Shown: positions 35,552 through 47,394, counted from the stretch's first letter. The stretch: 64,000 nucleotides of DNA from Melieria omissa (GCA_963971225.1 OZ020267.1:70531718-70595717), one strand, 5' to 3'. A program made the numbers and translations. The notes: a model not told the origin generated them from the sequence alone.

Positions 35552-37076
35552 AGGACGATTGATCTACCGCGATCACGATGTCCTTGCCCGCCTCATTTTT
35601 ACAAGTAGTGGAGGATACAATTCTCCACTCTCCTGTGTTCAGGCCACTATTCTGCCGGCCAATCAGCTTCACCGTGTCGGCGTCCTCCATAACTGGAGGG
35701 GGGACCCACAGTGTGACGATAGGCCGGAGTGGCAGACGGTCACGGGGTATGACCTCGAGTTTCGCCCCCTGCCAGAGGGGCTCAAGACCGCCGATAGTGC
35801 GCACCAAGAAGTTGAGGGACTCCTTGTTGCCACAACCGACGATTTTGACACCCTTCTGCCAGCCAGCGCCGTCGAAGTCAATTTCGCCGTCAGCCGCCTC
35901 GAGCATCGCTCGCAGAATGCGCGCCTCTACAGAAAGCCAGTTTTCCGGGCGAATTTTCCCATCAGGATCGCTCCGGTCCACCACGGCTATCTGCAACTCC
36001 TGTGGGGAAGAGAAGCTAGCTGAGGGCTTCAGCTTTTTCCCCTCCCCTGTCGGCTGATCGTCACCCGATCTTCCCCTTTTTACGGCCTTTTCCACCGTGG
36101 TGGAAGTGGGCCTTGAAGAGGTGGTGGGTCTCTGACCAGTCTCATTTGACGGGGCGACCGCAGCACTGTTTCCAGGCTTTGCCGTCCCCGTCTTTACTCT
36201 CACCCGTGCAGTGACGGAGGATGTGGCCTTGTTCCTAGGCTTTTCCGCCTCCACTGCACCTTCGGTGGGCCGTGCAGCCGTGGCACTGTCACCAGGCGTT
36301 GCTGCAACGGCCGTGCATTTTGCACCAGAAATCGCCGCCTGTTTCTTCTCGAATCTAGCCACGATCTTCTGGTGCTTCCTTACCAGATCCTTCTCCTTAT
36401 CGGACAAGGATCCAGGCTCTTTGCTCACTCTGCGGAGAAACGCAAGAGAGCGCCGGTAGCCATTTCTGGCTTTCTTCGCAGCACTGCTCGCCTTGCGTTC
36501 CCCCGCCGGTAAGATACCAGGAATGGAGCCAGTGGCCGCAGGTCGGTCTCCCTCCTCCAGGAGTGCCGCCTCCGCCTCAGAGTCCACCGACCCGGCGCCG
36601 CTACTTTGCGAGAGAATCATAGATTCCCCCTCTATAGCAGCGTCGAGTCGAAGGCCCCGGAGCTGAGGCACCACCCCCGAAAGTGAGGGACCATCCTGTG
36701 CTGTGGACTCCTGCGCCTTTTGCCTGCTTAATGCAGGTTTGGGCGCCTCCTGCTTCCCAGTAGCATTTGTAGACTGCACAGCCTGGGGTCCCGCTGCACA
36801 GCCTAAGCGGTCGTTGGATGACGACGCCAGACAGCCCGCTCGCCCACTGTCTACCGCCGGTACTGGGGATCCGACTCCCTGCACCGTAAAAGAGTCCTTA
36901 TGGGAGCCCTCCAGAATGGTTTTGATGAAGGGGGTCGCCTTCCCCTGTGGCGTTTCTTTGACATCTATCACGCCACCAAAAGATGATAAGAAACAGCCGC
37001 TCCTAACATGGAGATCAGACGCTGACCAGGGAGCCGCCCACTGTGGGTCAGACGCTCCTGGATTTCCGCAGCTCAA
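35421..37076 (-). CDS. ORF1 protein of the LOA-type element (Gag-like)
   Basis: This 551-aa protein is expected to bind element RNA and form the ribonucleoprotein used for transposition. The N-terminal two-thirds are rich in Ala, Ser, Lys and Gly and look disordered. A basic stretch with coiled-coil character (RVSKEPGSLSDKEKDLVRKH) lies near the middle. The last ~170 residues form a compact-looking domain with EVIPRDRLPLRPIVTLWVPP. This resembles the domain catalogued as DUF4780 in insect retroelement ORF1s; that is recollection, not a search. No CCHC knuckle was seen. The reading frame runs into the first residues of the ORF2 endonuclease before stopping. Confidence 0.85.
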   Translation of the reverse strand: MSCGNPGASDPQWAAPWSASDLHVRSGCFLSSFGGVIDVKETPQGKATPFIKTILEGSHKDSFTVQGVGSPVPAVDSGRAGCLASSSNDRLGCAAGPQAVQSTNATGKQEAPKPALSRQKAQESTAQDGPSLSGVVPQLRGLRLDAAIEGESMILSQSSGAGSVDSEAEAALLEEGDRPAATGSIPGILPAGERKASSAAKKARNGYRRSLAFLRRVSKEPGSLSDKEKDLVRKHQKIVARFEKKQAAISGAKCTAVAATPGDSATAARPTEGAVEAEKPRNKATSSVTARVRVKTGTAKPGNSAAVAPSNETGQRPTTSSRPTSTTVEKAVKRGRSGDDQPTGEGKKLKPSASFSSPQELQIAVVDRSDPDGKIRPENWLSVEARILRAMLEAADGEIDFDGAGWQKGVKIVGCGNKESLNFLVRTIGGLEPLWQGAKLEVIPRDRLPLRPIVTLWVPPPVMEDADTVKLIGRQNSGLNTGEWRIVSSTTCKNEAGKDIVIAVDQSSFAHLRDSLGVVKFGLGSLKARFPNKERATQGKAEGSADKPAPL

Positions 37077-37262
37077 ACTTCGCCAGCTGAGAAGACAAGC
37101 TTCAACAGCCGCCCGGGGACCGCCCGGTCACCAGAAGCAACCTTCGTGAAGGCGTTGAGTCCACTTGGCCTGGTACCCACAAGGATCGCAGCCGAAGATG
37201 TGGACCACGTCTACATCCGTGCAGTCAGGTGCTTTGCCTTGTGGATCCAAACCCTGATCCCC

Positions 37263-37275
37263 AACCAGTCAACAA
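37263..37275. repeat. Target-site duplication, right copy
   Basis: AACCAGTCAACAA is identical to 31710-31722 and marks the 5' boundary of the minus-strand LOA-type element. Confidence 0.9.
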
Positions 37276-37766
37276 AAGTCTTAACATTTTTAAGGTGAAT
37301 TAGGCAGATTCACAGATTTGATGAACAGTTAGGGAACTTGTTTGTGATAATTTGTTAACAATCTTTAATAATCTTAACCCTTTTGCTATTTTGTTGCCAT
37401 ACAAGAGACCAACCTCCGATTAACTACAACTTTGTGAAGATCAGAGTTCCTTATGGGTCCAGCAATCAGTTTTTATTTTGTGTTTTTAAATAGATTGAAA
37501 TCTTAAGAGTATTTTGAAATAAAATCTAAATTCTTAACTATGAACTGTTTTACTGATTTTATATGTTTATATTTGTAGTTTTAAGTTTGGTCTCGTAATA
37601 TCAAACATTCCTGATTGAAAAAATATGTTAATTGTTTCATTACATGTGAATCGACAATTGACCTGAAAACATGAAAAAGAAAATCTAACTGACTTTTCAG
37701 ATATAGGTGTTTTAGAAAATAAAATTCTTTTCGGCTTCTAAAACATCAATGGTTCGTATTAATTGT
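37276..37766. other. Gene-free stretch
   Basis: AT-rich sequence with no coding or repeat signal recognised. Confidence 0.4.
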
Positions 37767-37923
37767 AAGGGGCGGATTCAGAAAAATATTTTTGGGGTGG
37801 TTTCAAAAAGTAATTTTTTAATATTCATAAAATGCCTTTTAACTTGTATATAGTTTTAAAGTCGATTCTAATATTTCGGGGGTTCAACCCCCCCAAACCC
37901 CCCTGCAGCTGAATCCACCACTG
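37767..37923. mobile_element. hAT-like MITE (157 bp)
   Basis: It starts AAGGGGCGGATTCAG and ends CTGAATCCACCACTG, an imperfect 15-bp inverted repeat (about 11-12 matches). The G-run/C-run interior (TTTGGGG, CCCCCCAAACCCCCC) is typical of this kind of short element. Flanking 8-mers do not match convincingly. The interior style resembles the MITE at 9599, but the ends differ. Confidence 0.45.
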
Positions 37924-38665
37924 ATAAATTCTGTAATGTATTAATACAGTAGTAGTAACAATACATCGTATTAAGTAGTAATAATACATCGTATAAATGT
38001 TAAAATTGAAAGCCGAGATATCTTTTTATTGCTATTCAAGAATTTTTCGAACCTGGTTTAACCTCGATTCGGAACCTCGATTGATTCCACTGCATTCTTA
38101 GCTCTGCAGCTTCTGTGTAAATCGTCGCTGCTTGGATAAAGTTTAAGTGGGAAAAATATTCCATTAGTCCATTCCATTATTCCAAATATTACATTATTTC
38201 AAATATTCATTTATTTTTCCCACTAAGATTTCATTGTGATTGATGGGATATCTTTGAAACAGTTGCACCAATTTCAAATTGTTTGTGGATTTCTTTCGTT
38301 TGTGTCCCAAACTAACTTTTGTCTTTGAAATCTTTGAAATGTTTTAATCTAAAGAATCCGACTATCGTTTTGACATTTATAACAAACAACAAGAAAAATA
38401 GTTCACTTTACTGACTTTGTTAATCAAATTTTGATTGCACTACGAACGCAAAGAGTGACCTTACCTCTGGATTCAATCATGACTTCAATTTTGACTTGGT
38501 TTCTTACAGATCCATAGTTGTAATCGCTGTTTAAATGTGTTGACATTTTTGGGTGTTCTTACAAAGTTGGAAAAGTCTTTCGTTATCATAATTCACAGTG
38601 TCCTTTCTTAGGCAAATTGCCATAGGCTGTGAATATTTCATATAGTTTTCCCGTAACACTCATTT
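37924..38665. other. Gene-free stretch
   Basis: AT-rich, with a short repeat of AGTAGTAATAATACATCGTAT near 37950-38000. No gene is supported. Confidence 0.4.
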
Positions 38666-38669
38666 CATT

Positions 38670-38910
38670 CTGTCTACATGGTGGTGGAGGTGGTCGGTGT
38701 TATGACTGGACACTGTACCCTCGGCGCGTATGCCAAAATAATAGGTCTTGGCCAGGTGGCCAATGGTTTCTGTAGAAGCTTTAGGTACGAGTCTTCCATC
38801 TCAGGTACAGAGATCTATCCGGCTTTTTGTCAGAAACGTAAGGAACATATGGGTTTCTTTGAGTCTCGGGGAAACTTGATTAAAGGCCGCAGAATCACAC
38901 AGTATTGAGG
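38670..38910 (+). pseudogene. Non-LTR ORF2 C-terminal relic
   Basis: The plus-strand translation starts VEVVGVMTGHCTLGAYAKI and aligns with LVGVITGHCAIGSMLVKW of the intact ORF2 (the segment between RNase H and the Cys/His motif). FCRSFRYESS then sits where CRSCGDEEE is in the intact protein. The Cys/His residues are only partly kept and no further domain is intact. Confidence 0.6.
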
Positions 38911-38939
38911 CTGACAAGATCTACTTTAAGTAACTGTGA

Positions 38940-41470
38940 GGTCAAGAGGAGAGACAATAGTTGTGGTACATTGGACAGCTATGTATGTCTACGTGTCTAT
39001 GTCCTTGAACACTCCTAATAATATTAATAATAATAATCGTATTCTTTCATTCAGAAATCCCAAATGACATCTTCAACGTCAACATAAATGCCTTGGTATG
39101 TTTTATGATAAATTCCACATGATTTGAATTCTAAGCAGGGCAAAGTCCACAATCTAATGCTCGTGTGTCTTTAGTCACCTTCTACCCATTAACCGAACAT
39201 TAATTTTTTTTCAAGTTATTGCTAACGCGTGTTGTGGTTAACTGGCGTATTTGTTGTTTTATTTCGGCAGCTTTCTTCAAAACCATTTATAATAGCAAAT
39301 ATTTGTCTTAATAATAAAGTTGGCCTTGTTATGGTTGCCTGGGTATGGCCCCGTCAACGAGTGTTGAAATTGTTATTGTAATAAAGCTGTGTGTGTGTAT
39401 GCGTGTGTGAAAATTGTGCACCTTCAATGTGCTGTGACATGTGTGCAAGTGTTTATTGCTTTTTAACAGCGGCAGTTAGTCAGCGCGCCTAAAAGTATGC
39501 TGTGGCGCGCGTCTTACTGAGTTTGGGAGCCCTTAGTTTCCACTCATACGCACATTTTGTTTTTTGGGCCTTTCAATGTGTTTATTGTAATTGTTGTTAT
39601 TTTTCATTTGTATCGTTTTTTGTTTTCCACATTTCAGTTTTTTTTGTGGTACTTGTAACTTTTGTTGTTGTTGTTGTTGTGACCCTGCTACCAGTTACGT
39701 TCAATCAAGACGCCGCCCCGCCACTTCTCCAGCAGCCCACACTTTTGCTTTTGCTGTCGCGTCTCGGTGTTTATTGTGCTTTGTTTGTTGTTGTTGTCGT
39801 TGCTCGTTGATTGTTGTGCTTGTGTGCTTTTCTTAGCGTTTGTCCCGTCTGGACATTTGATTAATGACACTTACATGTTCTTGCTGCATTTTTATTTATT
39901 TATTTTTGCGTTTTTTCCTTCTCCCCCCTTTTTAGCAACTTTTATTTATTTGATTCTCTTGCTTATTTTTTTCTCTTGCTTGCCATCGTTTTGTTGTGTT
40001 GTGGCCGCGACTTGAAGTGTTGCGGCAACTTCCGCTGCGCAAGTCTGACTACGGGATGGCGATTTTACTTGAACTGTTGTTGTTCTTTTTACTCTACTTG
40101 TTGTTGTTGTGCGTTGCCTGGCTGCGGTGTCATAGCGTAAATTTGCCAGGCTGTGCATCGCTCGTGCGCGTCAGCTGGCTCCGGGTGGCGCCGTGTGCGG
40201 GTGAATGATCAAGTGGATTGCAGCATCTCGAGTGGGCTTTCGTGAATGTCAACACGTTTTAATTAAGCCGGAGATTAATTAGCAGCACAAACAGCGCCAT
40301 ACCTGCGCCTGGAGCACACCACACCACACCCACAACAACAGCAACGCCAGCACAACACGTTCTAGACATGCGCCAACTTTGAAGCGGAAAATGCAGCTTA
40401 AGCTTGAAATTTTCACAACAACAACAAAAAATAGAAAAAAGCGCGCGGACAAAGTGCAATTAATTTTAATACCACCCGCGGCTGTGGAGCAGCATAAAAC
40501 GGCCAACAACATGCAAAGCAATAAGTGGAAATTTACGAAATTGGATTTTTCGAAAATTGCAAAACATCACGTCTGCTGAACAATTTTCTTCTTCTACGTG
40601 TTATTTTAGTGTATTTTTTTAATTGCTTTGTCGCTTTACACAATTTATGGCATCAAAGAAATTCACTTTTTTGTTTGGCTGGATTTTTTATTTGACATTT
40701 TTAATTTGTTAATTAAGTTCAAATTTATTTGTCATACACTTTGTAAAGAACATGTTTGGGTTTTTTAATTTAAAAAAAATAAATCTCAAGGTGAAAGCAT
40801 TTCATGCAAGAAAAATAAAAAATGTTTTATTGCTTCGTTGAAGTCAACAAATTGCGCTTTATTGTATGAAAGCGAGACTCTTCAGATATTTTGTTCTGCC
40901 CCACAGGTTTACAAATAAATTGAAATTAAATACATACGAAAACGAATACTACAAAACATGCTTGCTTACATATTCCCATTTAAAACAACATTCCCACACT
41001 TTACATACTCCAACAATTAACAAGTGAATACAATTTTTCTTTTATTTTTCATTCCAGGTAATTGACTCGAACTTGACGTATTTGATTACTTATGTGAAAC
41101 TGATACACATTGCCTGCCCCACTCTCCGCTACGGAGAGAGCATAGCGAGGAATCAATTTGTAAGCCAATACTGAGAAGCACATAATTGTAGTTCGTAAGT
41201 TAATAGGAAAAGTATGTCAAGAGTGAAAGCCCAAACTTTCATAGTAGAGTCTGATTTTTTTTTTACATATACAATTACAAAAATTTCAAACGCTTCCCAC
41301 GCAAGAAAATTGCTTTATTTTAAAAGATTTTTATGTTTACAATTGTGTCTTAAAGATGAGTTGCAACAAAGTTGAGGAATAAATGGAGAAATAATAGCTT
41401 TGAATGGGAAAGATTTTGTTTGATTTTGATGGCAATTAACTGACATTTAAAAATCTTGCCATTGTTAGAA
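38940..41470. other. Gene-free stretch with GTT-rich tracts
   Basis: No coding region is supported. (TTG)n-type tracts at 39660-39680 and 39785-39815 and around 40075-40105 give Leu/Val/Cys-rich frames on one strand and Gln/Thr-rich frames on the other. AT-rich from 40570. Confidence 0.4.
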
Positions 41471-41479
41471 AAAAGAAGG

Positions 41480-41700
41480 AGAGTAAGTGATCCAAGCTCC
41501 AAGCACTATGTGGGAAGTTTCTAGCTGTCGCGCTGTAAAGACGACGAGGAATTAGAAACGAGAAAGAATGTAGACACTATATCATACTTCCTGTGCTGCT
41601 GTTGGACCCTTAAAGAATGATGATAAAAGTAGTTAGCGAATTCTCGGTTACCAAGACAACAGAGAGTTACCATATCTAATCAGTTTCAACAAGAGCTTAA
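41480..41700 (+). pseudogene. Possible non-LTR ORF2 C-terminal relic
   Basis: Near 41565-41615 the plus strand reads NVDTISYFLCCCWTLKE, similar to EVETIQHYLCHCPALQE of the intact element's Cys/His end. The His is replaced and flanking similarity is weak, so this is a tentative call. Confidence 0.35.
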
Positions 41701-41719
41701 AATGGTTTGAATTGTGTGA

Positions 41720-43400
41720 CCAAAGCGATGTATTCTTCATGAAGGCAGCCACAATGCACAGTGATTCGTTTCATAGACAAAATTCAAAAAATTTATGGTC
41801 TCAGATTTTAACGATTTTGATGTCATTTGAAATAAAAATCCTAACTAAGAAAGCCCCCAAAAATCTATGCACGAAATCAATTAGTGTCTGTTGAAAAGCG
41901 GCTCAAAGTTGAAACTTTGTTCTCAAAAAAATTGAAACTCATATTTTCTGTTTTTTAGTCTATTGAGTAAACAACATTTGAAAAATACATGGTTACCAAG
42001 AAGTTACTTAAACTTTCAATATAGAATAAGAAATGATGAGGCCATTTTCGCTTTTAATAATTTCTCAAAATTTGCAAAGCTGAGGCTTTTCTTCACTTTT
42101 AATTCAAAATATTTTTCCAAATTCAAAATCTGAAAATTGGCAAAACTTAGGGGAAAATATCTGAAAAGTATGTGAAAGTATGTTCCTGGATTTTTTTTTA
42201 ATTTTAAGAAGCATTTTTTCATTTCAAGCATTTTTTGAAAAGTGGTCTAAACACGTATTTTTCGACAAAATTTATTTTTTTTATGCCTAAAAGTATGCAA
42301 TCAGCACGAACAATGATAAAATCTGCAAAAATGCAAAACTTACATCTATTATTATCGTTTTTATTGCAAAACTAAATGGTCCTAAGACAGTTTTTGTTAC
42401 TGTTTGCAATAACAAATACACACTAATCCCCAAAAATCAAGTTTTGTAGGAGATTTTAGTACAAATTTTGAATAAGTACGAAATTAACACTTAAACACAT
42501 TTTCAGTTTTGGCTTAATTCTGGCGTCCAGGTTAATATCTGAGCTTTGATGTATTCAGAGACCTATAGTAGAATTTTATGGTGAATCTTTTTGTGGTAAA
42601 TTTTGTCCTTAAAAAGTCCTGTTTTACAGGACATTTTTGGCATTTTAGAAAAGAAGGGTCAAATTGACCCATACAAATAGGTGTTACAGGGTTAAAATGC
42701 TCCACAAAAATGTTCTTCGTAGTATTTTACATCAAATTGCTGAACACATCACATACCTAACATGTGAGGTTACATGGTTTTCGTATGCCGAATCACTATA
42801 AGAATGAGCAAAAAGGGGAAAACTTTGACCCCCCCTAAAAAAAAATTCAGACGTAAAGTTTCAAAACGCCGATACACGCATATTTTTTTTTGGTCCCCTC
42901 TACCAGAATCCGTTGTCAGAACCTTGTTATTTTAAAAAAAGTTTGATTTTGTTGTGCAGTGTAATCAATGTTGAGGTTACCGATTAAATGTAAAATCTGA
43001 AAAATCTAGCCAACACACTCGTTGCTATAGCTTACCAAAAATGACGAATATTGCATAATTAAGTCGCAGGCATTGCTAAACTACAACAGTTTAAGAAAAA
43101 CCAAAAGGAGATTTCAATTCAGCAGACCATGTTTAACTAGTATACCAAATTTTATGGAGAACGGATCACTCCTTCTAATTTTGTCCCGCGGTTGTATGGA
43201 GTCGAATCACTGTGCAATGGGCCGAAATAAACTCGTATTAAACTAAAAATCGAACTATAACTAGGGTTACCAGATGCAAAGTTGGCTGGAAAAGATAATG
43301 TTTGAAAAAAGAGCACATTTGCTCAGGACAACTTGAAGTGAAGAACGTACAGAAACACCACCAAGTCTAAACTAATTTAACTAATTAACTAAAGGGCTTC
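41720..43400. other. Gene-free stretch
   Basis: AT-rich with no coding region supported. The part around 42720-43260 has a different, more mixed composition and could be an old element, but no ends were recognised. Confidence 0.4.
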
Positions 43401-43409
43401 TTCTGTTTT

Positions 43410-43615
43410 GGTTTCTTCTTTTTCTATTTTCGGTGACAAGACTTCTGTTTGTTCTGCTGTTCCAGCAATCACGATTAGCGATTTATAGACATAGACAATT
43501 ATTTTGAAAGAGAAAAGTGGAAAAGTTTCTTTGTTGACTTTGGTTTCATTGTGTTTCGAACCTGCGTCAGACACACTTGTGATTCAACGCAGTAACCACT
43601 GAGTTACATCACTAA
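43410..43615 (-). mobile_element. tRNA-derived SINE-like element, family C
   Basis: A minus-strand head from about 43615 has an A-box-like TGTAACTCAGTGGTTACTGC and a B-box-like GCAGGTTCGAAAC (43552-43565). They are followed by a body with ATTGTCTATGTCTATAAATC, loosely like the ATCGTCTACTTCTATCGC body of family A. Real tRNA stems are not evident. The 3' limit is uncertain. Confidence 0.5.
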
Positions 43616-44123
43616 GAGTAGAATACTTTGCTTAATCTCAAAGCAATTCACCTTTGTTTCCTTCTTTTTTCATTAAATTTTCTTGACTGTCTAAAACTTA
43701 CACTTAGGTTTGTGTAAATTTTGATTCATCACACATTTTCATTGCACAATATTATTGACTTGAAGGCCATACTTTTCCGCTGTACATTACTGTCACAACA
43801 ATCGGCAGTGTTTCACATATTTAAAAGTTCCCATTTATTTTCATCAGCTTTCGTTGGTTGTGGAAGTTGAAAATTTGCGCGCAATAATTAATTTGATTGT
43901 GAAAAATGTGATTTCATATTTCATCGCGCAGCAATTGAATCACGCGACCGCTGCTGACCGGCCAAATGGGCGGGTGTGTGGTGTAAATTCAATTGAAATT
44001 GCCGATAAGATACGACAGAGTGTAAAAGTGATTTCGTGTGCGGGCAGCACGTAAAAATTGCTGTCGAACTGTGAAACTATGGTGAATTAGTTACAAAACA
44101 AAACATCAGAACTGGTTGCTTTA

Positions 44124-44659
44124 TAGAGTCCTGCACGAGTATGCATTTTTGCTATTCGAAAACATTCAAATGCTTTTGAATAGAATACTTCACTTCATCT
44201 CTGCGGACCGGTCCGAATGAATACGAGTACAGCTCTCTTCGAGTACGAGTAAGCTCCGAACAGAAACGAGTAGACGTACACTATTTATTCATATTCGCTC
44301 GAAGCGGGAATGCTACTACACTACATTTTGCGTATTAACTAATAAGCCACTTCAACCGTAGCACAAGTATACACATTGAAAAGTGACATACTGCGCATAA
44401 AAATATTCGGTAAAACTGTTGATATTCGAATACTTCGCAAAGTTCTCGATTGCCGAATACGAGCACTGCAGTATTCGCTTCTCACCGAATACGAGCACTG
44501 CAGTCTTCGCTTTCACCGAATACGAATAGAAACGAGAAGCGACGCTCGCTGGTTCTCGTTTCTATTCGTTTCGTTGTACGCATTCTTCGAATACCAAGTA
44601 CCCGTACAGTATGTACAGTAGTGTAGCCGCCAAAATGAATATATTCATGCAGGACTTTA
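44124..44659. mobile_element. hAT-type MITE with perfect 8-bp target duplication
   Basis: A 536-bp element has ends TAGAGTCCTGCA and TGCAGGACTTTA (inverted, one mismatch). It is flanked on both sides by TTGCTTTA (44116-44123 and 44660-44667). Inside are many GAATACGAG-type words and a doubled CACCGAATACGAGCACTGCAGT-like block (about 44450-44520). It has no transposase. The 8-bp duplication and TIR style point to hAT. Confidence 0.85.
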
Positions 44660-44667
44660 TTGCTTTA

Positions 44668-46755
44668 TTTAAAGTTTTATTAGAATTTTTCACAAGTATA
44701 AATGTTAGTATATTAAAATATGTCATTCAAGAATTTAACAAATGGTTATAAAATTTGTGTTCACATGAAAAATTATTTCATAAAATGTATAAATTTTTTA
44801 AAATAAATGTTTAATTTTGTGCCGAAACCCAGAGAAACTTTTTGCCAAATCGTCTAACTAACCTTCGGCTGAAACAATCGATGTGGCAACCCTCTGACGA
44901 TATCATTTCCGCACTCATGTTTATTGCATTCGACATAAACGAATGCAAGCAAAGAAAAACCGCAAATTGCAGTTAACAGACACAGAGTGAAATGAAAAGT
45001 GGCGTTTGGCAGTGGCCATAAATATGCCAGCGAATAGTGCCGTGCCGCGGGCCTCGAACGGGCGCCACTATCACAACAACAACCACAATCACGATCGCAT
45101 ATATCATTACGCGCTATAGACGGCGATTTTATCCGGCAAATGTACATTAATTAATTAAAACACGTCGATGCGGCAGTAAAATGCAGCGCGGCACGTGGCT
45201 TCGAAAGTTGCCACAGCGACTCTGGGCGCGCGGGCGACTGTGCAGCCAGGTGGCAGCAATGCACAAATTGCCGCTTCATAATTGTTGCTGAATATGCGCC
45301 GAGCCGCAATTTTGTACTTTAATTAAAAATGTCGTTACGTTTGTGGGCCCTGTTGCTGTTGCCGCCGTTTTTATTGTTACGACTTAGTTGCTCGTTGCTC
45401 TGCGTTGTTATTAATGCATTGTTGCGTTTGTTTTTTTCTTTACTTTGCAACGCTGTCAACTAAATACTAACGGTGGAATTAATTAGAATTCAGCCAAGGT
45501 TCTGGTTTAAATGATTCGGCGACAGCGGCTGTTGTCACGGGGCCATTTTTATGATTAGTGCAATTCTTGCGTTTTGAGCTTCGGCGCTGCTTCCCACTCA
45601 AAGTTCACTTTGCCATCACTGTTCGTTGAAGCAGCTTTGCGGCGCTTATAGTCAGCGACTGCGTGCAATAAATACGAAAAAATCATAAATTGAAATTTAC
45701 TTGAACCTGCCGCCCACCATTGCTGTCCGGTGTTTGCTTATTGTAGCTTTGATGCTAATCAGAAATGACCAAGTTTGAGTTTAGGTGAGCGTAAATTCTA
45801 TGTTTGTGTGTTTGTGTGAGTTTGTGTGTGTGTATTGTGTTCTAAAAACTCTCGCGTTCGCTTAAAGCGAAATTTAATTAATGTGGCTGGCTCAGCTTTT
45901 GGGGTCAATACAGCTTCGTTGAAAATCAGGGAGAGAAGGTGCATTCAGCTCGTATCAAGAGGCGTTTTGGAGCAGGGGGGAGGGGGGCAAGTAGGCGTTG
46001 CTTAGCAGCAACAGTTGAATGCCAAATTCCATTTGGCACTGTGCATTAATTTGAGTTTACCTGTGCTTATCAATGTTGCCGCAGGAGCTGCGTTGTGATC
46101 TGCTAAGCACATTGACACAGCGACTTGCAATTAATGGCACAGGTGTTTATAGATATGTTGTTTGTTGTTGTAGGAAATTATAGCAACATTTCTATACATA
46201 TATATATAGTAATTTTCCATAGAATTTGAAGCTATGGTACGTGAACGTTTGAAATACTTCGAAACTACTTTTTGGATTCTTTAGCTCAGTTTGAAATAGA
46301 AAAGACTGCTAATAAAATCACGTGACTAGTATACTGCAGATCGTAAGCTAACATAACCTAACTTTCAACAGTTGAAAAGCTATCGATTTTAGAAAAAAAG
46401 TATTTAAATTTATATTTTGTGCTAAATGATTTAAATTTTATACTATTGGAAGTACAAATTTGTTGGTTCCGTTTTCAAAAGATAGCTCCGGCTATTGTGA
46501 ATGGTTCATAGTTACAGCTGATTGCTGTGGTTCCAGAGAGGTTAGACATCTCGTCGCCTGAGAAAACGGTTGTCGTATGAGCTATTAAATTCAATAGAAC
46601 ATACGTTATTCGTTTTCTTCGGCGACGATCTGTTCAAAGTATTCATTAGTATCGTTTGGAGTCAAAATAAATAAATGTGTGTATGTAAATTTGACCTTCA
46701 GATGATCATTGACTCAATTTTGCTTAAATTTCCGAGTCTTTTAAATTAATTTTGA
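44668..46755. other. Gene-free stretch, possible regulatory DNA
   Basis: No coding region is supported. Around 45090-45800 the sequence is more GC-balanced with scattered ATTAATTAATTA words and could be conserved non-coding DNA, but this cannot be judged without alignment. (GT)n lies near 45805-45840 and (TA)n near 46200. Confidence 0.35.
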
Positions 46756-46761
46756 CTTTAT

Positions 46762-46992
46762 TTAAATATATAAATGATAAAAGAGATGTTCAAGCAGTAC
46801 AACGTGCACCTTTGCTGGATGACTGGACTCAATGACATAAAGGGAAATTGTATTGTTGACGAGCTGGTAAAAGCCAGAGCTACTATGCATCAATACTATT
46901 GAAGAAGTTGGGATCTCCCATTCTCCACTTGGAAACTTCAATTGAAGAATGCACACCTTCACTGAACAAACACTCGATGGTTCCGCGAACAA
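46762..46992 (-). other. Possible coding fragment linked to the open stretch at 47145
   Basis: A 76-codon minus-strand frame contains LKFPSGEWEIPTSSIVLMHS and then QLVNNTISLYVIESSHPAKV. The phrase SGEW also occurs in the open stretch 47145-47381 (ASGEWRLIGTH). This suggests related or consecutive pieces of a beta-rich protein. No splice sites were fixed and no family was identified with confidence. Confidence 0.25.
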
Positions 46993-47144
46993 ACATACAA
47001 CACTGCCATTTCTTCTGTTTCTGCTATTTCTTCTTCTTATTCACTTCCCTTGGGAGCATAGGGTCTCAACTAATTTGAAATTGTTGTATCTCTCCTATCC
47101 CACGTCATATCGATAGTGTTTAGTTCTTCTTCAGGTATTTTTCA

Positions 47145-47381
47145 GACATTTGCAACTTTGACTTCCTTGTGGGTTCCAATCAAACGCCATTCTCCCGATG
47201 CTGGATGGTCTAATAAGATACAAATTCCATCTCGATCAGCATTAAACTGTACTATTTTGCCTTCCACTGGACAGAATTTCGTGTTGAAGATATTGACACA
47301 GATCGTCACTTCAAATAGTTCTTCATCGTGGCCTCTTACAGCTTTCCACTTGACAACGACAAGAAGCTTTAAGTTCTCTTT
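47145..47381 (-). other. Candidate exon or exon relic, unrecognised protein
   Basis: A minus-strand frame of 79 codons without ATG lies between in-frame stops at 47382-47384 and 47142-47144. Its composition is protein-like: VKWKAVRGHDEELFEVTICV, then KIVQFNADRDGICILLDHPA, then SGEWRLIGTHKEVKVANV. It has balanced charges, few repeats and alternating hydrophobics, unlike shadow frames nearby. The D(H)P..GEW phrase is weakly reminiscent of the segment after the VWA domain in hemicentin-like proteins, but that is memory only. Clear GT/AG borders were not found, so it may be a decayed exon. Its 5' edge is repeated in the degenerate field at 47395-47960. Confidence 0.35.
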
Positions 47382-47394
47382 TTAACGACAATAA

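Larger units (their letters stand above)
31723..37262 (-). mobile_element. Full-length LOA-type non-LTR retrotransposon
   Basis: A 5540-bp element on the minus strand is bounded by a perfect 13-bp duplication (31710-31722 and 37263-37275). It has a ~186-bp 5' UTR (starting GGGGATCAGGG), ORF1 (551 aa) and ORF2 (1237 aa, endonuclease-RT-RNase H-His/Cys). The 3' UTR of about 115 bp ends in CCTACCTAACCTAACC instead of poly(A). Both ORFs are open and the catalytic signatures are intact, so it is a young, possibly active copy. The LOA-clade call rests on the INLHHSKAA endonuclease start, an RNase H domain after RT, and domain order. An R1- or Outcast-related group is the alternative. Confidence 0.92.

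Noticed and set aside
43550..43615. Possible tRNA gene on the minus strand
   Set aside because: Same reasoning: box words without a plausible cloverleaf, followed by a SINE-like body.
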